A DNA stretch of 30,687 nucleotides, from positions 1-30,687 of the IMG/VR virus record IMGVR_UViG_3300042389_000221, one strand, 5' to 3'. The notes beneath the pieces were generated by a model. It had not been told where the DNA came from. It saw only the letters and a list, made by a program, of their open reading frames with translations, and ran no database searches. Source of the stretch: a virus. The translations under genes were made by a program, and so were the position numbers. Below, piece by piece: positions 8,318 to 17,119 of the stretch; within the stretch, counting starts at the first letter, position 1; each line of letters begins with the position of its first letter.

Positions 8318-8611
8318 ATGAAAATGGAAATGCGAATCATCTTCAATGATGGTTCAACAAAAGACTGCACAGCAATTTTCGCTGACTTCGTAGCGTTTGA
8401 ACGCACATGGAATCGCAGTGTCACAAAGTTTGAAACAGAACTGCGCTTGACTGATATTGCGTGGTTGGCGTGGAAAACACAAATACGATTGAAGAACATT
8501 CAAGAACAGTTTGATATCTGGCTTGAAACTGTTGAAACAATTGATGTGATTGCTGATGAAGTTCCTGACCTGCCAGAAGAAGTTGAGACTGCCACAGTCC
8601 CTTTGGACTAG
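8318..8611 (+). CDS. Tail assembly chaperone, short form (G-like)
   Basis: This 97-residue protein coats the tape measure during tail assembly. It lies between tail tube and tape measure, the invariant place for this gene. It has an AGGAC ribosome-binding site at 8304-8308 and an acidic C-terminus (VIADEVPDLPEEVETATVPLD). Typical features are FVAFERTWNRSVTKF and LTDIAWLAWKTQIRL. The last sense codons contain a slippery heptamer, so part of the translation should continue as the longer product. A distant relative appears at 28931-29221. Confidence 0.88.
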   Translation: MKMEMRIIFNDGSTKDCTAIFADFVAFERTWNRSVTKFETELRLTDIAWLAWKTQIRLKNIQEQFDIWLETVETIDVIADEVPDLPEEVETATVPLD

Positions 8612-8778
8612 ACAGCACATATGGCAAGTTCATCACTGTTTGTGTTGAAGCAGGGATTGCGCCGTCTGTGTTGATTGAAGAAGATGCGCGTGATGTTCTT
8701 GCTATGTGGGAATACATCAACAGCAGGAACACTGCTGCTGAACGCTTTGGTCAGGGAATGAATACACGTGGATTGTAA
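8318..8778 (+). CDS. Tail assembly chaperone, -1 frameshift product (GT-like)
   Basis: Slipping back one base on CCCTTTG (8599-8605) bypasses the stop at 8609-8611 and continues at 8605 through 57 more codons to TAA at 8776-8778, giving about 153 residues. The added part (GLDSTYGKFITVCVEAGIAPSVLIEEDARDVLAMWEYINS..., in pieces) has no start codon or ribosome-binding site of its own at the junction and has the character of the T domain of GT chaperones. The heptamer is in the exact X XXY YYZ phase required. This fits the lambda G/GT scheme, where only a fraction of ribosomes shift. Confidence 0.85.
8599..8605 (+). other. -1 ribosomal frameshift slippery heptamer
   Basis: C CCT TTG in the zero frame becomes CCC TTT after a one-base backward slip, with good tRNA re-pairing at both sites. 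It lies four bases before the zero-frame stop, and the -1 frame is open for 57 codons beyond it. No strong downstream stem-loop is evident by eye. Confidence 0.85.
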
Positions 8779-8787
8779 GGTGTAACA

Positions 8788-9438
8788 ATGGCGCAGGCAG
8801 AACTTTCACAGAACCTTGTGCATGGGATTGCACCTGTGTTGCAGACACTGCGACAGTTAGAACCTGAGACATACAAGCAAATTGAAAAAGATTTGAAAAA
8901 CAACACCAATGACCTGCGTGTTGCTGTTCAGAATGATTTCCCTGAAAAGCCGTGGACAAGTTCCACAGGTCAAATCAACTGGACTAAGTATGGGCGTACC
9001 ACTAGGGGTAGAAAACCTAAGGGTGCTGCAGGTGCTTCATTCCCTAAGTGGGAAGCAAAGAAGGTCAAGCGTGGTGTGGTCATTCAGGTTGGTGGGCGCA
9101 AAGTTCGCAGGACTAATTCATATCCAATCTTGCGCATCAAACAAATGAATGCTGCTGGTGCTATCTATGACCTAGCAAAGAATCAGCAAGGTGAAGGTTC
9201 TATTGGCAGACAGTTTGTGCAGAACTTGAATGCGACAGCAAAGCCTTCACGCGTGATGTGGAAATCTGCTGCAAAGAACTATCCACTGGTAGAACACAAG
9301 ATTCTGAAAATCCTTGATGATGTTGGCAGCCGATTCACTGCACAGATTTCAAGACAAACTGAACTGCGTTCAGCGCAATCAATTAGAGCAAGCAAGCAGG
9401 CACGTACTGCACTTGGGCGATTTGGAAAGATGTTGTAG
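8788..9438 (+). CDS. Basic tail-region protein, unknown
   Basis: This 216-residue, very basic protein (many Lys/Arg, e.g. TTRGRKPKGAAGASF and WEAKKVKRGVVIQVGGRKVRR) lies between the tail chaperone and the tape measure. In most siphophages these two are adjacent. The helix-strand-helix layout and the C-terminal helical region resemble HK97 gp10-like tail completion proteins, normally encoded before the tail tube. I see no enzymatic motif. AAGGTG provides the ribosome-binding site. It may be a relocated completion protein or a tape-measure partner. Confidence 0.75.
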   Translation: MAQAELSQNLVHGIAPVLQTLRQLEPETYKQIEKDLKNNTNDLRVAVQNDFPEKPWTSSTGQINWTKYGRTTRGRKPKGAAGASFPKWEAKKVKRGVVIQVGGRKVRRTNSYPILRIKQMNAAGAIYDLAKNQQGEGSIGRQFVQNLNATAKPSRVMWKSAAKNYPLVEHKILKILDDVGSRFTAQISRQTELRSAQSIRASKQARTALGRFGKML

Positions 9439-9440
9439 TC

Positions 9441-12017
9441 ATGGCTGTTGTAGTCCCCATTATCAGCACATTTGATGCAAAGGGTGTCACACGCGCAATC
9501 AAGGATTTTCAAAAACTTGATGGTGCTGGCGAGAAAAGCGCATCAGTATTACTGAACACAAACAAAGCAGTGAACACACTTGGAAAGAACTTTGCAAAGT
9601 TTGGTGGTATTGCTGCAGGTGTTGCTGGCGTGGTTGGTGGTTCTCTTGTCAAGGCTGCATATGAATCACAGAAGGTGATGCGCCAGACGCAAGCAATTGT
9701 GACTGCAACAGGTGGTGCTGCTGGTTTGACTGCAAAGCAGGTCAGTGATTTGGCTGAATCATTATCTGTGAAAACAGGTGTTGATGATGAAGCAATCCAG
9801 ACCAGCATGAATATGTTGCTGACATTCAAAGCAGTACGCAATGAAGCAGGCAAAGGAAACGACATCTTCAATCGTGCATCAATGGTCATGCTTGATTTGG
9901 CGAATGTGTTTGGGTCATCTGATGCTGCAGCAAAGATGTTAGGCAAAGCCCTGTCAAATCCCATCAAGGGTGTGACTGCGTTACAGCGTGCAGGTGTTGA
10001 TTTCACTGACCAACAGAAGCAACAAATCAAGACATTGGTTCAGTCAGGCAAAGTGCTTGATGCACAGAAGTTGATTCTGGCTGAAGTTGAATCACAGGTT
10101 GGTGGAACTGCTGCAGCAGGTGCAACAGGGTTTGACCGTATGCGCGTCGCATTGGGTAACGCTGCAGAAGATTTAGGTGGCGTGTTGATTCCCTACGTGG
10201 AACGATTCGCAAACTTTGTCATTGACAAAGTTGTTCCTGTTCTTGAACAGTTCTCAATGATTCTTGGTGAACGTGGTGTGGCTGGTGCAATCAATTATCT
10301 GATTGGGTCAGTTATTCGTGGTGTCTGGAATATGGGCAACATGGGTAAGACAATCACAATCATCATTGGTTTGTTTGGCGCGTTGAAGATTGCAGTGATG
10401 ACTTTCACTGCTGTTCAAACAGGATTGACTATTGCAGCGCAGGTGACCACTGGTGCATTGAATGCACAGATTGTTGCACTGAATGCAACAAAGGTTGCCA
10501 TGCTTGCAGCAGGTGGTGTGACTGCATTGCTGACTGTGGCTGCATCTTTGTACGCCATCTACGCTGCAACAAAATCAAAAGCAGTAACAAGCACGCGTGA
10601 CTTTTCGGAAGCCTTGTTTCAAGAAGGTGAAGCACAGAAGAACGCAGTGGTTGAACTTGTCAAATCACAAAGGGCTTTTGAGTATCTAGCAAAGATTCTC
10701 AATATGTCTGGTCAAGGGCTTGGTGCATTTGAAGAATATTTGAACAAGGGTTCTGGCGCATTGGCACAGTTGAAAGGCAGAATTGATGCTGCAGCAAAAG
10801 CCAATCGTGACCTAATCATCTTCAATCAAAAGGGTCAAGGTTTCACAATCCCTGCCAAAGATGTCAAGGTGTATCAGAAAGCACTTGAAGATTTGATGTC
10901 TAAGCAGAAAGAATACAAAGACCTGCAAAAAGTTTTGAAAGGTCTTGGTATTGACCCTGACCCAAAGCCTTTGACCACGTTGAACACCACAGTTGAAACT
11001 GCAGCAGAAAAGTTTGCAAAGTTCAGCAATGCAGCAAAGACAGTAACCAGTGACCAGAAGAATCTGCGTGACGCTTTGAAGAACACAGCATCAGCGCAGA
11101 AGTCTTTGCAGACAGCGACAGACAATGTTGCAACTGCACAAGCCAAACTGAATCAGATTGCAAAGGGTTATGGCGTAGGGTCTAAGGAAGCGAACAGCGC
11201 ACAGGAAGAACTGAACAAAGCGAACAGAGATGCAACAAAGGCTGGTTTTGATTTGACCAAAGCCAACTATGCAGTCAGTGACGCTGAAGAAGCACTGCGC
11301 AGGGCGCGTCTACGTGGCAATCCAAGAGAGATAACAGAAGCAGAAATTGCTTTAGGTGAAGCAGTCATTGCACAGACTGAAGCACAAAACAATGTCAAGA
11401 CATCAACTGATGCTGTGACTGATGCACAAACCAAACTGAATGAAACAATCAATGGTGCTTCTACTTCTAGTGAGACATACAAGACAGCATTGACTGAACT
11501 TGAAGCAGCACAGGCTGCACAACTTGAAGCAATTGACAAGGTGCGTGAAGCCAAAGAGCGTGAACTAGAAACCACGCGCAATCTGGCTAAGGCTGAAATC
11601 ATCTTGCGTAAAGCCAAAGGGAAATTGACCAAGAAGCAGAAAGCAGCAGCAGACAAACTTCTTGCTGAACTGAACACACCTGTCACTGTGAATGTGCCAA
11701 CACCAACAACTGTTTCTTCTGTGTCATCTTCTTCTGTTGGTGCAGGGTTTGATTTCTCTGGCTTTGATTTCTCAGGAATCAGTGTTGGTGGTCTTGCCAC
11801 ACTGGCTCAGGGTGGAATCGTGACCAAGCCCACGTTCAGTCTGATAGGTGAAGGTGGTGAACCTGAAGCAGTGATTCCATTGTCCAAGATGGGCATGATG
11901 GGTGGTGACACAATCATCAATGTGACCGTCACCAGTGCAGACCCCAACGCAGTTGTTGATGCGTTGCGTAGATACCAGCGTCAGAATGGCGCGTTGCCAC
12001 TAAGGGTGCAGGGATAA
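9441..12017 (+). CDS. Tape measure protein
   Basis: At 858 residues this is the longest gene in the window, in the standard place after the chaperone. The N-terminus has a FAKFGGIAAGVAGVVGG hydrophobic segment followed by a region typical of phage tail tape measures (KTGVDDEAIQTSMNMLLTFK, then GKALSNPIKGVTALQRAGVDF). Membrane-type helices lie at about 300-375 and a long Ala/Lys/Glu-rich coiled coil at about 545-740, then a Ser/Gly linker and a small C-terminal domain ending in DALRRYQRQNGALPLRVQG. From the usual relation of about 0.15 nm per residue, a tail near 130 nm is inferred. The stop overlaps the next start (TAATG). Confidence 0.95.
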   Translation: MAVVVPIISTFDAKGVTRAIKDFQKLDGAGEKSASVLLNTNKAVNTLGKNFAKFGGIAAGVAGVVGGSLVKAAYESQKVMRQTQAIVTATGGAAGLTAKQVSDLAESLSVKTGVDDEAIQTSMNMLLTFKAVRNEAGKGNDIFNRASMVMLDLANVFGSSDAAAKMLGKALSNPIKGVTALQRAGVDFTDQQKQQIKTLVQSGKVLDAQKLILAEVESQVGGTAAAGATGFDRMRVALGNAAEDLGGVLIPYVERFANFVIDKVVPVLEQFSMILGERGVAGAINYLIGSVIRGVWNMGNMGKTITIIIGLFGALKIAVMTFTAVQTGLTIAAQVTTGALNAQIVALNATKVAMLAAGGVTALLTVAASLYAIYAATKSKAVTSTRDFSEALFQEGEAQKNAVVELVKSQRAFEYLAKILNMSGQGLGAFEEYLNKGSGALAQLKGRIDAAAKANRDLIIFNQKGQGFTIPAKDVKVYQKALEDLMSKQKEYKDLQKVLKGLGIDPDPKPLTTLNTTVETAAEKFAKFSNAAKTVTSDQKNLRDALKNTASAQKSLQTATDNVATAQAKLNQIAKGYGVGSKEANSAQEELNKANRDATKAGFDLTKANYAVSDAEEALRRARLRGNPREITEAEIALGEAVIAQTEAQNNVKTSTDAVTDAQTKLNETINGASTSSETYKTALTELEAAQAAQLEAIDKVREAKERELETTRNLAKAEIILRKAKGKLTKKQKAAADKLLAELNTPVTVNVPTPTTVSSVSSSSVGAGFDFSGFDFSGISVGGLATLAQGGIVTKPTFSLIGEGGEPEAVIPLSKMGMMGGDTIINVTVTSADPNAVVDALRRYQRQNGALPLRVQG

Positions 12018-13708
12018 TGCCACAGCAATTCACTGTTGAATATCGCAAAGAACGATTGAACCAGATTTGGAATCCTTCATTTGAGAACACCACAATCACA
12101 GGTTCTGCTACTTCTGCCACGCTCAACTTGAACACATCACAAGCAGTTGAAGGTTCACTATCACTTGACATTGTTTCTACAAGCAGCAGTTCTTCTGTTG
12201 CATATGAAACGCCTGTGAATGAAAGCAGGTGTGTTGCTGGTCTGCCATATGTGGCATCAACATATATCAAGAACCCTGTTGGTGTCACAAGAAATATGCG
12301 CGTGTGCATCAAGTTCTACAGCAAAGATGGTGCATATGTTTCACAGACAACAGGAACTGCACAATCTGTTGTGAGTGGCGCAGGCTGGACAAGGCTTTCT
12401 GTTCAAGGTACAGCACCATCAACTTCTTACTATGGGACAATTCTTGTTGAAACACAGGTCACCAATGGTGCTGTTGGGAACACAGCAACTATTGACGCAA
12501 TGCTTCTAGAACAGACAACAATTGTTGGTGGTTCTGTTCCTGATTTCTTTGATGGTTCAACAGATAACAGTCCCTACTTTGGGTATTGGCTAGGAACAAT
12601 CAACAATTCTGTTTCAGCCATACCCACTAATCAATGGGTGTATCTAGACAATGTGCAACAGATATCAGGGTTCATAGGCAGACAATCTTTGTCAGATAAC
12701 TTTGAACCATCACGCATGAATATCAGCGCGAGATACCCAACAGGGTTCAGCCTTCCAAACACAGCGTTGAAAGTGAATACACTTGTCAGGGTCAAGCGTG
12801 TTGGCAGCACATACACCATGTGGTTAGGGAAGATAAGAAACGCCACAGTGCAGTGGGCTATCCCATACGATTTGTCATCAGGTGTTGGTGTCGCAGACAA
12901 TATTGATATTGAGTGTGAAGGCTTCCTTGCTGATTGGGGAAGGTTGCAAGGCAATGGTTTATTTGTTGCACCTAGCGATTTGGTGACACAGGTTTCAACT
13001 GCTGCAAGTCCAGAAGGGTTGAACTTTGGTACTACTTATACAGCAGAAACTTCACCACAACTATCAGCATCTGAAATCACTGATTCTTTTGCAACATGGT
13101 TGAACACTGTGTGCGCAACTGTTGGTGCAACAATCAAAGATGGTTCTGATGGTCAGGTTGTTGGTATCTATGGCAGAGACTTTGCAGGCAATCTTCCTGT
13201 GCGATTTAGCGACACAACCAACAACAGTGTCAGTCAAGTTTATGACAGCATCACTTTTGATTCTGTGTCATCTGACTTCTTTACACAGATTGAACTGAAC
13301 ACATATTCATATGGTGATGTGACAGTGAACTATGGCAACGCGCCATATCGCACCCTGCGTCAAACCACGTACAGTGCAAGCATTCCTGCAGCCACTGACC
13401 TGTCAAACTATTTGCTTGGAATCTTTGGTGACAATGGATATGGCATCAGTGAAATCAGTTGCAAATCTGAAGCGCAGAACAGTTGGGCTTTGGATTTGGG
13501 TTATGGCTGGTGGGACATCATTGGGTATTCAACTTTTGTGCAGTTCAGAGATGAAACATTCAGATGCACAATTGTTGGTGCAGCATTTACTGCGACACCA
13601 TCAGAATCACGATTCACTTACTATTTGGCAGATATTGGTTTGACACCGTATCTGATTCTTGATGACGCTACTGCTGGATTATTGGACACCAACAAACTTG
13701 GCTGGTGA
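12017..13708 (+). CDS. Minor tail / tail-tip protein with jelly-roll N-terminal module
   Basis: This 563-residue protein follows the tape measure, where distal tail and tail-lysin-like proteins are encoded. Residues about 15-180 look like a carbohydrate-binding-type beta-sandwich (IWNPSFEN, then YVASTYIKN, WTRLSVQGTAPS and TIDAMLLEQ), a module that often contacts host glycans. The rest is beta-rich with WVYLDNVQQISGFIGRQSLSDNFEPSRMNISARYPTGF-like segments suggesting a baseplate hub. Only this one gene separates tape measure and fibres, so it may combine distal-tail and hub roles. AGGGAT is the ribosome-binding site. Confidence 0.8.
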   Translation: MPQQFTVEYRKERLNQIWNPSFENTTITGSATSATLNLNTSQAVEGSLSLDIVSTSSSSSVAYETPVNESRCVAGLPYVASTYIKNPVGVTRNMRVCIKFYSKDGAYVSQTTGTAQSVVSGAGWTRLSVQGTAPSTSYYGTILVETQVTNGAVGNTATIDAMLLEQTTIVGGSVPDFFDGSTDNSPYFGYWLGTINNSVSAIPTNQWVYLDNVQQISGFIGRQSLSDNFEPSRMNISARYPTGFSLPNTALKVNTLVRVKRVGSTYTMWLGKIRNATVQWAIPYDLSSGVGVADNIDIECEGFLADWGRLQGNGLFVAPSDLVTQVSTAASPEGLNFGTTYTAETSPQLSASEITDSFATWLNTVCATVGATIKDGSDGQVVGIYGRDFAGNLPVRFSDTTNNSVSQVYDSITFDSVSSDFFTQIELNTYSYGDVTVNYGNAPYRTLRQTTYSASIPAATDLSNYLLGIFGDNGYGISEISCKSEAQNSWALDLGYGWWDIIGYSTFVQFRDETFRCTIVGAAFTATPSESRFTYYLADIGLTPYLILDDATAGLLDTNKLGW

Positions 13709-13731
13709 TGAAATGAAGAAAGAATACTGAT

Positions 13732-14283
13732 ATGCCTACCCCACCAGATTTCACAACAGGTGCTGTGTTGACTGCTGCGCAGATGCGCACAATCGGTATG
13801 CACCTAATCAAAGAACAGACAGTTGCATCTTCTGCACAAACAAGTGTTCAGGTGACAAATGTGTTCAGCGCAAATTATGACAATTACAGAATCACATATA
13901 CAGGTGGTGCTGGAACAACAGGTCATGTGATGATGCTTCAACTTGAAGTTGGTGGTGTTGTATCTGCAACTAGTTACTATTCAGGCTTCAGTGGGTACAC
14001 ATATGGTGGTGCTGCAACTGGTGCAGGCACAGCCAATGTTGGTCTTGTCATCTATGGTGGTGGTGGCGATAATGGGTGGTCAATGATGGATATGACTATC
14101 TATGACCCTTTCAAGACTGTGTTCACTAAGTTTTCAAATCCGATTCACTACGCATCATATGGTGGTTTCAATTCTGCTGTTCATGCGTTGGCTACTTCAT
14201 ACACAGGATTTGCTATCTATCCCAATTTAGGCACAATTTCAAATGGTGTTGTGCGTGTCTATGGAATGAGAAACTCACTATGA
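13732..14283 (+). CDS. Tail fibre / receptor-binding-type protein (short)
   Basis: This 183-residue protein has the N-terminal PDFTTGAVLTAAQMRTIG motif shared by many phage tail-spike-like proteins, followed by a Gly/Thr/Tyr-rich beta domain (SANYDNYRITYTGGAG, then FTKFSNPIHYASYGG). The N-terminus is similar in style to that of the longer fibre at 14424 (PTSSGFQTSEILTAQNTN), suggesting a common attachment peptide. There is no enzymatic motif. AAGAAAGAA upstream serves as ribosome-binding site, and it overlaps the next small gene by ATGA. Confidence 0.75.
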   Translation: MPTPPDFTTGAVLTAAQMRTIGMHLIKEQTVASSAQTSVQVTNVFSANYDNYRITYTGGAGTTGHVMMLQLEVGGVVSATSYYSGFSGYTYGGAATGAGTANVGLVIYGGGGDNGWSMMDMTIYDPFKTVFTKFSNPIHYASYGGFNSAVHALATSYTGFAIYPNLGTISNGVVRVYGMRNSL

Positions 14284-14420
14284 CCAATGGACAATTGAAA
14301 CCACTGATTCAGATTGATGATGTGGTGCGTGAAATGACTGAAGAAGAATACGCACAATATATTGCGCTGATGGCTTCACTTCCACCTATCGCAATAAATA
14401 CAGAACTGCCAGAAGGATAA
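14280..14420 (+). CDS. Small fibre-associated protein, unknown
   Basis: This 46-residue ORF is coupled to the preceding fibre gene by ATGA and ends three bases before the next fibre gene. It has a polar, acidic sequence with VREMTEEEYAQYIALMASLPP, reminiscent of short tail-fibre accessory proteins. Tight packing on both sides is the main reason to accept it. A comparable small gene (15527) follows the next fibre gene, giving a repeated fibre-plus-accessory arrangement. Confidence 0.65.
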   Translation: MTNGQLKPLIQIDDVVREMTEEEYAQYIALMASLPPIAINTELPEG

Positions 14421-14423
14421 ACA

Positions 14424-15527
14424 ATGCCAACTAGCAGTGGTTTTCAAACAAGTGAGATTTTGACAGCGCAGAACACCAACACATATCTGCTGCGCCCATA
14501 TACCAACTGCATCATCAATGGTGCAATGAATATTGCACAGCGTTCAACAACTGTTGCTGGTATCACAACTTTTGCGTATTACACAGCAGACAGATGGTTT
14601 CACAGCATCAGTGGTGCAGGCACATGGACAGACACTGTTCAATCATTGACAGCATCTGACGCGCCAGTTGCTGAAGGCATACGCAATTCTTGGAAAACAA
14701 CCTGCACTACAGCAAATGGTTCACTTGCTGCTGGTGCTTTCAAGGGTCTAGTTCAAGCAATAGAAGGTGCAAATGTTCAACAGTTCGCAAAGGGAACAGC
14801 ATCAGCAAAACCTTTTGCGCTTTCTTTTTGGGTGCGTAGCAATCTCACAGGAACATATATTGCAGAACTGATTGACCAAGACAACAACCGTTCTGTATCA
14901 GCGTCTTACACAATTACTTCTTCTAATGTGTGGCAGAAAGTCAGATTGATTTTCCCTGCTGATGCCACAGGTCTGTTCAGCAATGGCATCAGCGCATCAT
15001 GTGTTTTGTTCATGTGGCTGGCTGTTGGTAGTGACCGTTCAGGTGGTGCATTGCAAACAGTGTGGGCAACGCAAGTTCAAAACAAACGCGCAACAGGACA
15101 GGTCAATCTTGCTGCATCTGTCAACAACTTCTTTGAAATCACAGGTGTGCAGTTAGAACCAAACAGCGTTTGCACACCGTTTGAAATGGAAGATATCCAA
15201 GTCACATATGCTAAGTGCTGGCGATACTTTCAACGCCATCTTCAACCTTCAATGCGTGGTGTCTGCGCTGGTGGATTTTCAAGAATGGGAATGTCTTATC
15301 CCGTGATGAGAACCAGCCCATCTTTGACTTCTAATGGTGGGACAATGGGTTATTGGACAGGGTATGCAGCATTACAAGCAGCAGTTGTCATCACTGCTGT
15401 ATATAACAATTCAAACACCACTATTGAGATAGACACAAACAGTTCAGGCTTTGGTACAGGTTGGGCAGCAGTGTTCTATCAAAACGCAGCACACACTTTC
15501 TATGTTGATTTGAGCGCAGAACTGTAA
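14424..15527 (+). CDS. Tail fibre protein with carbohydrate-binding-like fold
   Basis: This 367-residue protein has an N-terminal attachment peptide (residues 1-25), then a segment with CIINGAMNIAQRSTTVAG and TADRWFHSISGAGTW, the standard opening of a jelly-roll domain found in many phage fibres. ALSFWVRSNLTGTYIAELIDQ, WQKVRLIFPADATG and FEITGVQLEPNSVCTPFEMEDIQVTYAKCWRYFQR follow. The C-terminal about 100 residues form a variable beta tip. It likely contacts the host surface. AAGGAT upstream is the ribosome-binding site, and the stop overlaps the next start (TAATG). Confidence 0.85.
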   Translation: MPTSSGFQTSEILTAQNTNTYLLRPYTNCIINGAMNIAQRSTTVAGITTFAYYTADRWFHSISGAGTWTDTVQSLTASDAPVAEGIRNSWKTTCTTANGSLAAGAFKGLVQAIEGANVQQFAKGTASAKPFALSFWVRSNLTGTYIAELIDQDNNRSVSASYTITSSNVWQKVRLIFPADATGLFSNGISASCVLFMWLAVGSDRSGGALQTVWATQVQNKRATGQVNLAASVNNFFEITGVQLEPNSVCTPFEMEDIQVTYAKCWRYFQRHLQPSMRGVCAGGFSRMGMSYPVMRTSPSLTSNGGTMGYWTGYAALQAAVVITAVYNNSNTTIEIDTNSSGFGTGWAAVFYQNAAHTFYVDLSAEL

Positions 15528-15733
15528 TGAGTTACTACATCAGCCATCACCCACTAACTAATGAAGAACTGTCTGTTGTGTTGAAGCATGATGGTCTGTT
15601 CACATTCATTCCATTTGACATCAACAACACTGACTATCAGAAATATTTGTCATGGGTTGAAGAAGGAAACACAGCATCTATCTGGATACCAGCAGAACAT
15701 GACCTGCCGATTGTGACACCAGATGAACACTGA
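15527..15733 (+). CDS. Small fibre-associated protein, unknown
   Basis: This 68-residue protein is coupled to the fibre gene stop (TAATG). The pattern FIPFDINNTDYQKYLSWVEEGNT is common in small proteins encoded next to tail fibre genes of aquatic phages, but its biochemical role is not known. No membrane or secretion signal is seen. It overlaps the next gene by 11 bases. Confidence 0.75.
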   Translation: MSYYISHHPLTNEELSVVLKHDGLFTFIPFDINNTDYQKYLSWVEEGNTASIWIPAEHDLPIVTPDEH

Positions 15734-15917
15734 AATCATTGTTGCTTTGATTGGTGCATCAGTCACGCTGATAGTCACGCTGATTGAAGTGACACGCAGA
15801 CAAAACAACAAAGACCACGCAAGCAATGCTGACAAACTAGACAGGATTGCAGAAAAGATAGACACCGTTGACAGCAGATTGGGCGCACACATTGAATGGC
15901 ACGCACACAAAGACTGA
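15723..15917 (+). CDS. Single-pass membrane protein with coiled-coil tail
   Basis: This 64-residue protein has one N-terminal membrane helix (about residues 4-22, IIVALIGASVTLIVTLIEV) followed by a charged helix (RRQNNKDHASNADKLDRIAEKIDTVDSRLGAHI). This layout is common for phage holin-like or antiholin-like proteins next to lysis genes. It overlaps both neighbours. It may be a holin component or an anchor. It is less holin-like than the gene at 17287. Confidence 0.7.
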   Translation: MNTEIIVALIGASVTLIVTLIEVTRRQNNKDHASNADKLDRIAEKIDTVDSRLGAHIEWHAHKD

Positions 15918-17080
15918 TACGCCTAGCAACAGGGGTGGCATTCATCTTGTTATTGCTGGCGAATGGGCAAGCAAACGCAGACACAAACGCTGGTGGCGTT
16001 CACGTGGCTATCTGGAACAATCTTGGATACAACGCGTCACCACCACTACCAACAACAGAACCAACAGGTGAACTGATTGACGCTGACATCTGGCACAACT
16101 TTGACCAGCAACCACTATTCAATCTGTATGAAGATTTCATAGTCCGATTCCAAAGCAACATCACAACTGATGTTGATGCGCAGGTCAGGTTCTATGCACC
16201 AGCAGATGATGGTGTGCAACTGTTCATCAATGATGCACAACTGATTGATGATTGGGTTGACAAGGGTGGTGGTGGGTCTTTCTCACAGCCTGTGCAGTTC
16301 ACTGCTGGAATGTCGCAGCCAATCACCCTTTGGTTCTATGAGAATGGTGGTGGCGCATGGGTGCAGTTGTATTGGCAAATCAATGATGGCGATTGGCAAC
16401 CTGTGCCTGCATCAGCGTTCAGTCTTTCAGTATCCACGCCAACAACAACAGAACAACCCACAACGACAGATGCCCCAACAACCACACAAGAACCATCAAC
16501 AACCACCACTATTCAAACGCAGACCACACTGAATCTTCAGACAACAATTCCTGCGACTGTTCCTGAGACAACCACAACTTCTCTTGCTGCGACCACAGTT
16601 CCTTCAACTGTTCCTGTCTCAACTGTTCCTGTGCCTGCACCAACTTATGCGCCAACCACAGAACCACAGATGCCAACAACAACACTGCCAATTCCAGAAC
16701 CACCATTGCTTGTCCCTTCCACTACAACACCAACACTACAACTGATAGCAGATGGTGATGTCAACGCTGAAGAAGCCACAGCAATTGCAACAGATGCTGA
16801 AGCCCTGCAAGAAGTAACACCAGAACAAGCACAAGAAATCTTCAGTGAACTACCACTGGACACACTCACAGAAGAACAACTTGACGCGCTTGTGGAAGCA
16901 GTGCAAGACGCACCAACAGAAGTACGTGAAGCATTTGAAGAAGCAATCAACATCTTTGATGGTGCTGTTGATTCATATGTTCCTATTGGCTCAACAGTTC
17001 CAATCAGCACACGCAGACTTGTCATTGCTGCTGGTGCAATGCTGGCTGCTGCACCTGTGCCATCAGCACGACGCAAGTGA
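15896..17080 (+). CDS. Secreted PA14-domain protein with Thr/Pro-rich stalk and C-terminal hydrophobic tail
   Basis: This 394-residue protein has a signal peptide (residues 1-28, basic start, hydrophobic core, ANA cleavage site). A PA14-like sugar-binding domain follows (about 33-178, with RFYAPADDGVQLFINDAQLIDDW and ITLWFYENGGGAWVQLYW). A mucin-like Thr/Pro stalk (179-283) and an acidic helical domain (284-356) come next. The C-terminus is a hydrophobic stretch ending SARRK (374-394) that resembles a membrane stop. It therefore looks like an exported, surface-anchored protein rather than a virion component, although virion assembly via tail fibres is possible. It overlaps the previous gene by 22 bases. 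Confidence 0.8.
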   Translation: MARTQRLIRLATGVAFILLLLANGQANADTNAGGVHVAIWNNLGYNASPPLPTTEPTGELIDADIWHNFDQQPLFNLYEDFIVRFQSNITTDVDAQVRFYAPADDGVQLFINDAQLIDDWVDKGGGGSFSQPVQFTAGMSQPITLWFYENGGGAWVQLYWQINDGDWQPVPASAFSLSVSTPTTTEQPTTTDAPTTTQEPSTTTTIQTQTTLNLQTTIPATVPETTTTSLAATTVPSTVPVSTVPVPAPTYAPTTEPQMPTTTLPIPEPPLLVPSTTTPTLQLIADGDVNAEEATAIATDAEALQEVTPEQAQEIFSELPLDTLTEEQLDALVEAVQDAPTEVREAFEEAINIFDGAVDSYVPIGSTVPISTRRLVIAAGAMLAAAPVPSARRK

Positions 17081-17119
17081 CATTGCATTGACACAAGTTG
17101 AGAGAGACTAGGTACAACT

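Noticed and set aside
9509-10030. 173-codon open frame on the minus strand
   Set aside because: It is opposite the tape measure gene, with Ala/Cys/Phe-rich sequence typical of an antisense shadow.
11267-11800. 177-codon open frame on the minus strand
   Set aside because: It is antisense to the tape measure coiled coil, a region with strong codon bias that creates spurious frames.
16436-16740. ACA/CCA-rich repeats suggestive of a repeat array
   Set aside because: They encode the Thr/Pro-rich stalk, vary in unit length and have no spacers, so they are not a CRISPR or satellite array.
17088-17119. TTGACA followed by TACAAC as a promoter for the lysis genes
   Set aside because: The TACAAC is one base from the ATG, and spacing to any other -10 is poor; too weak to list.
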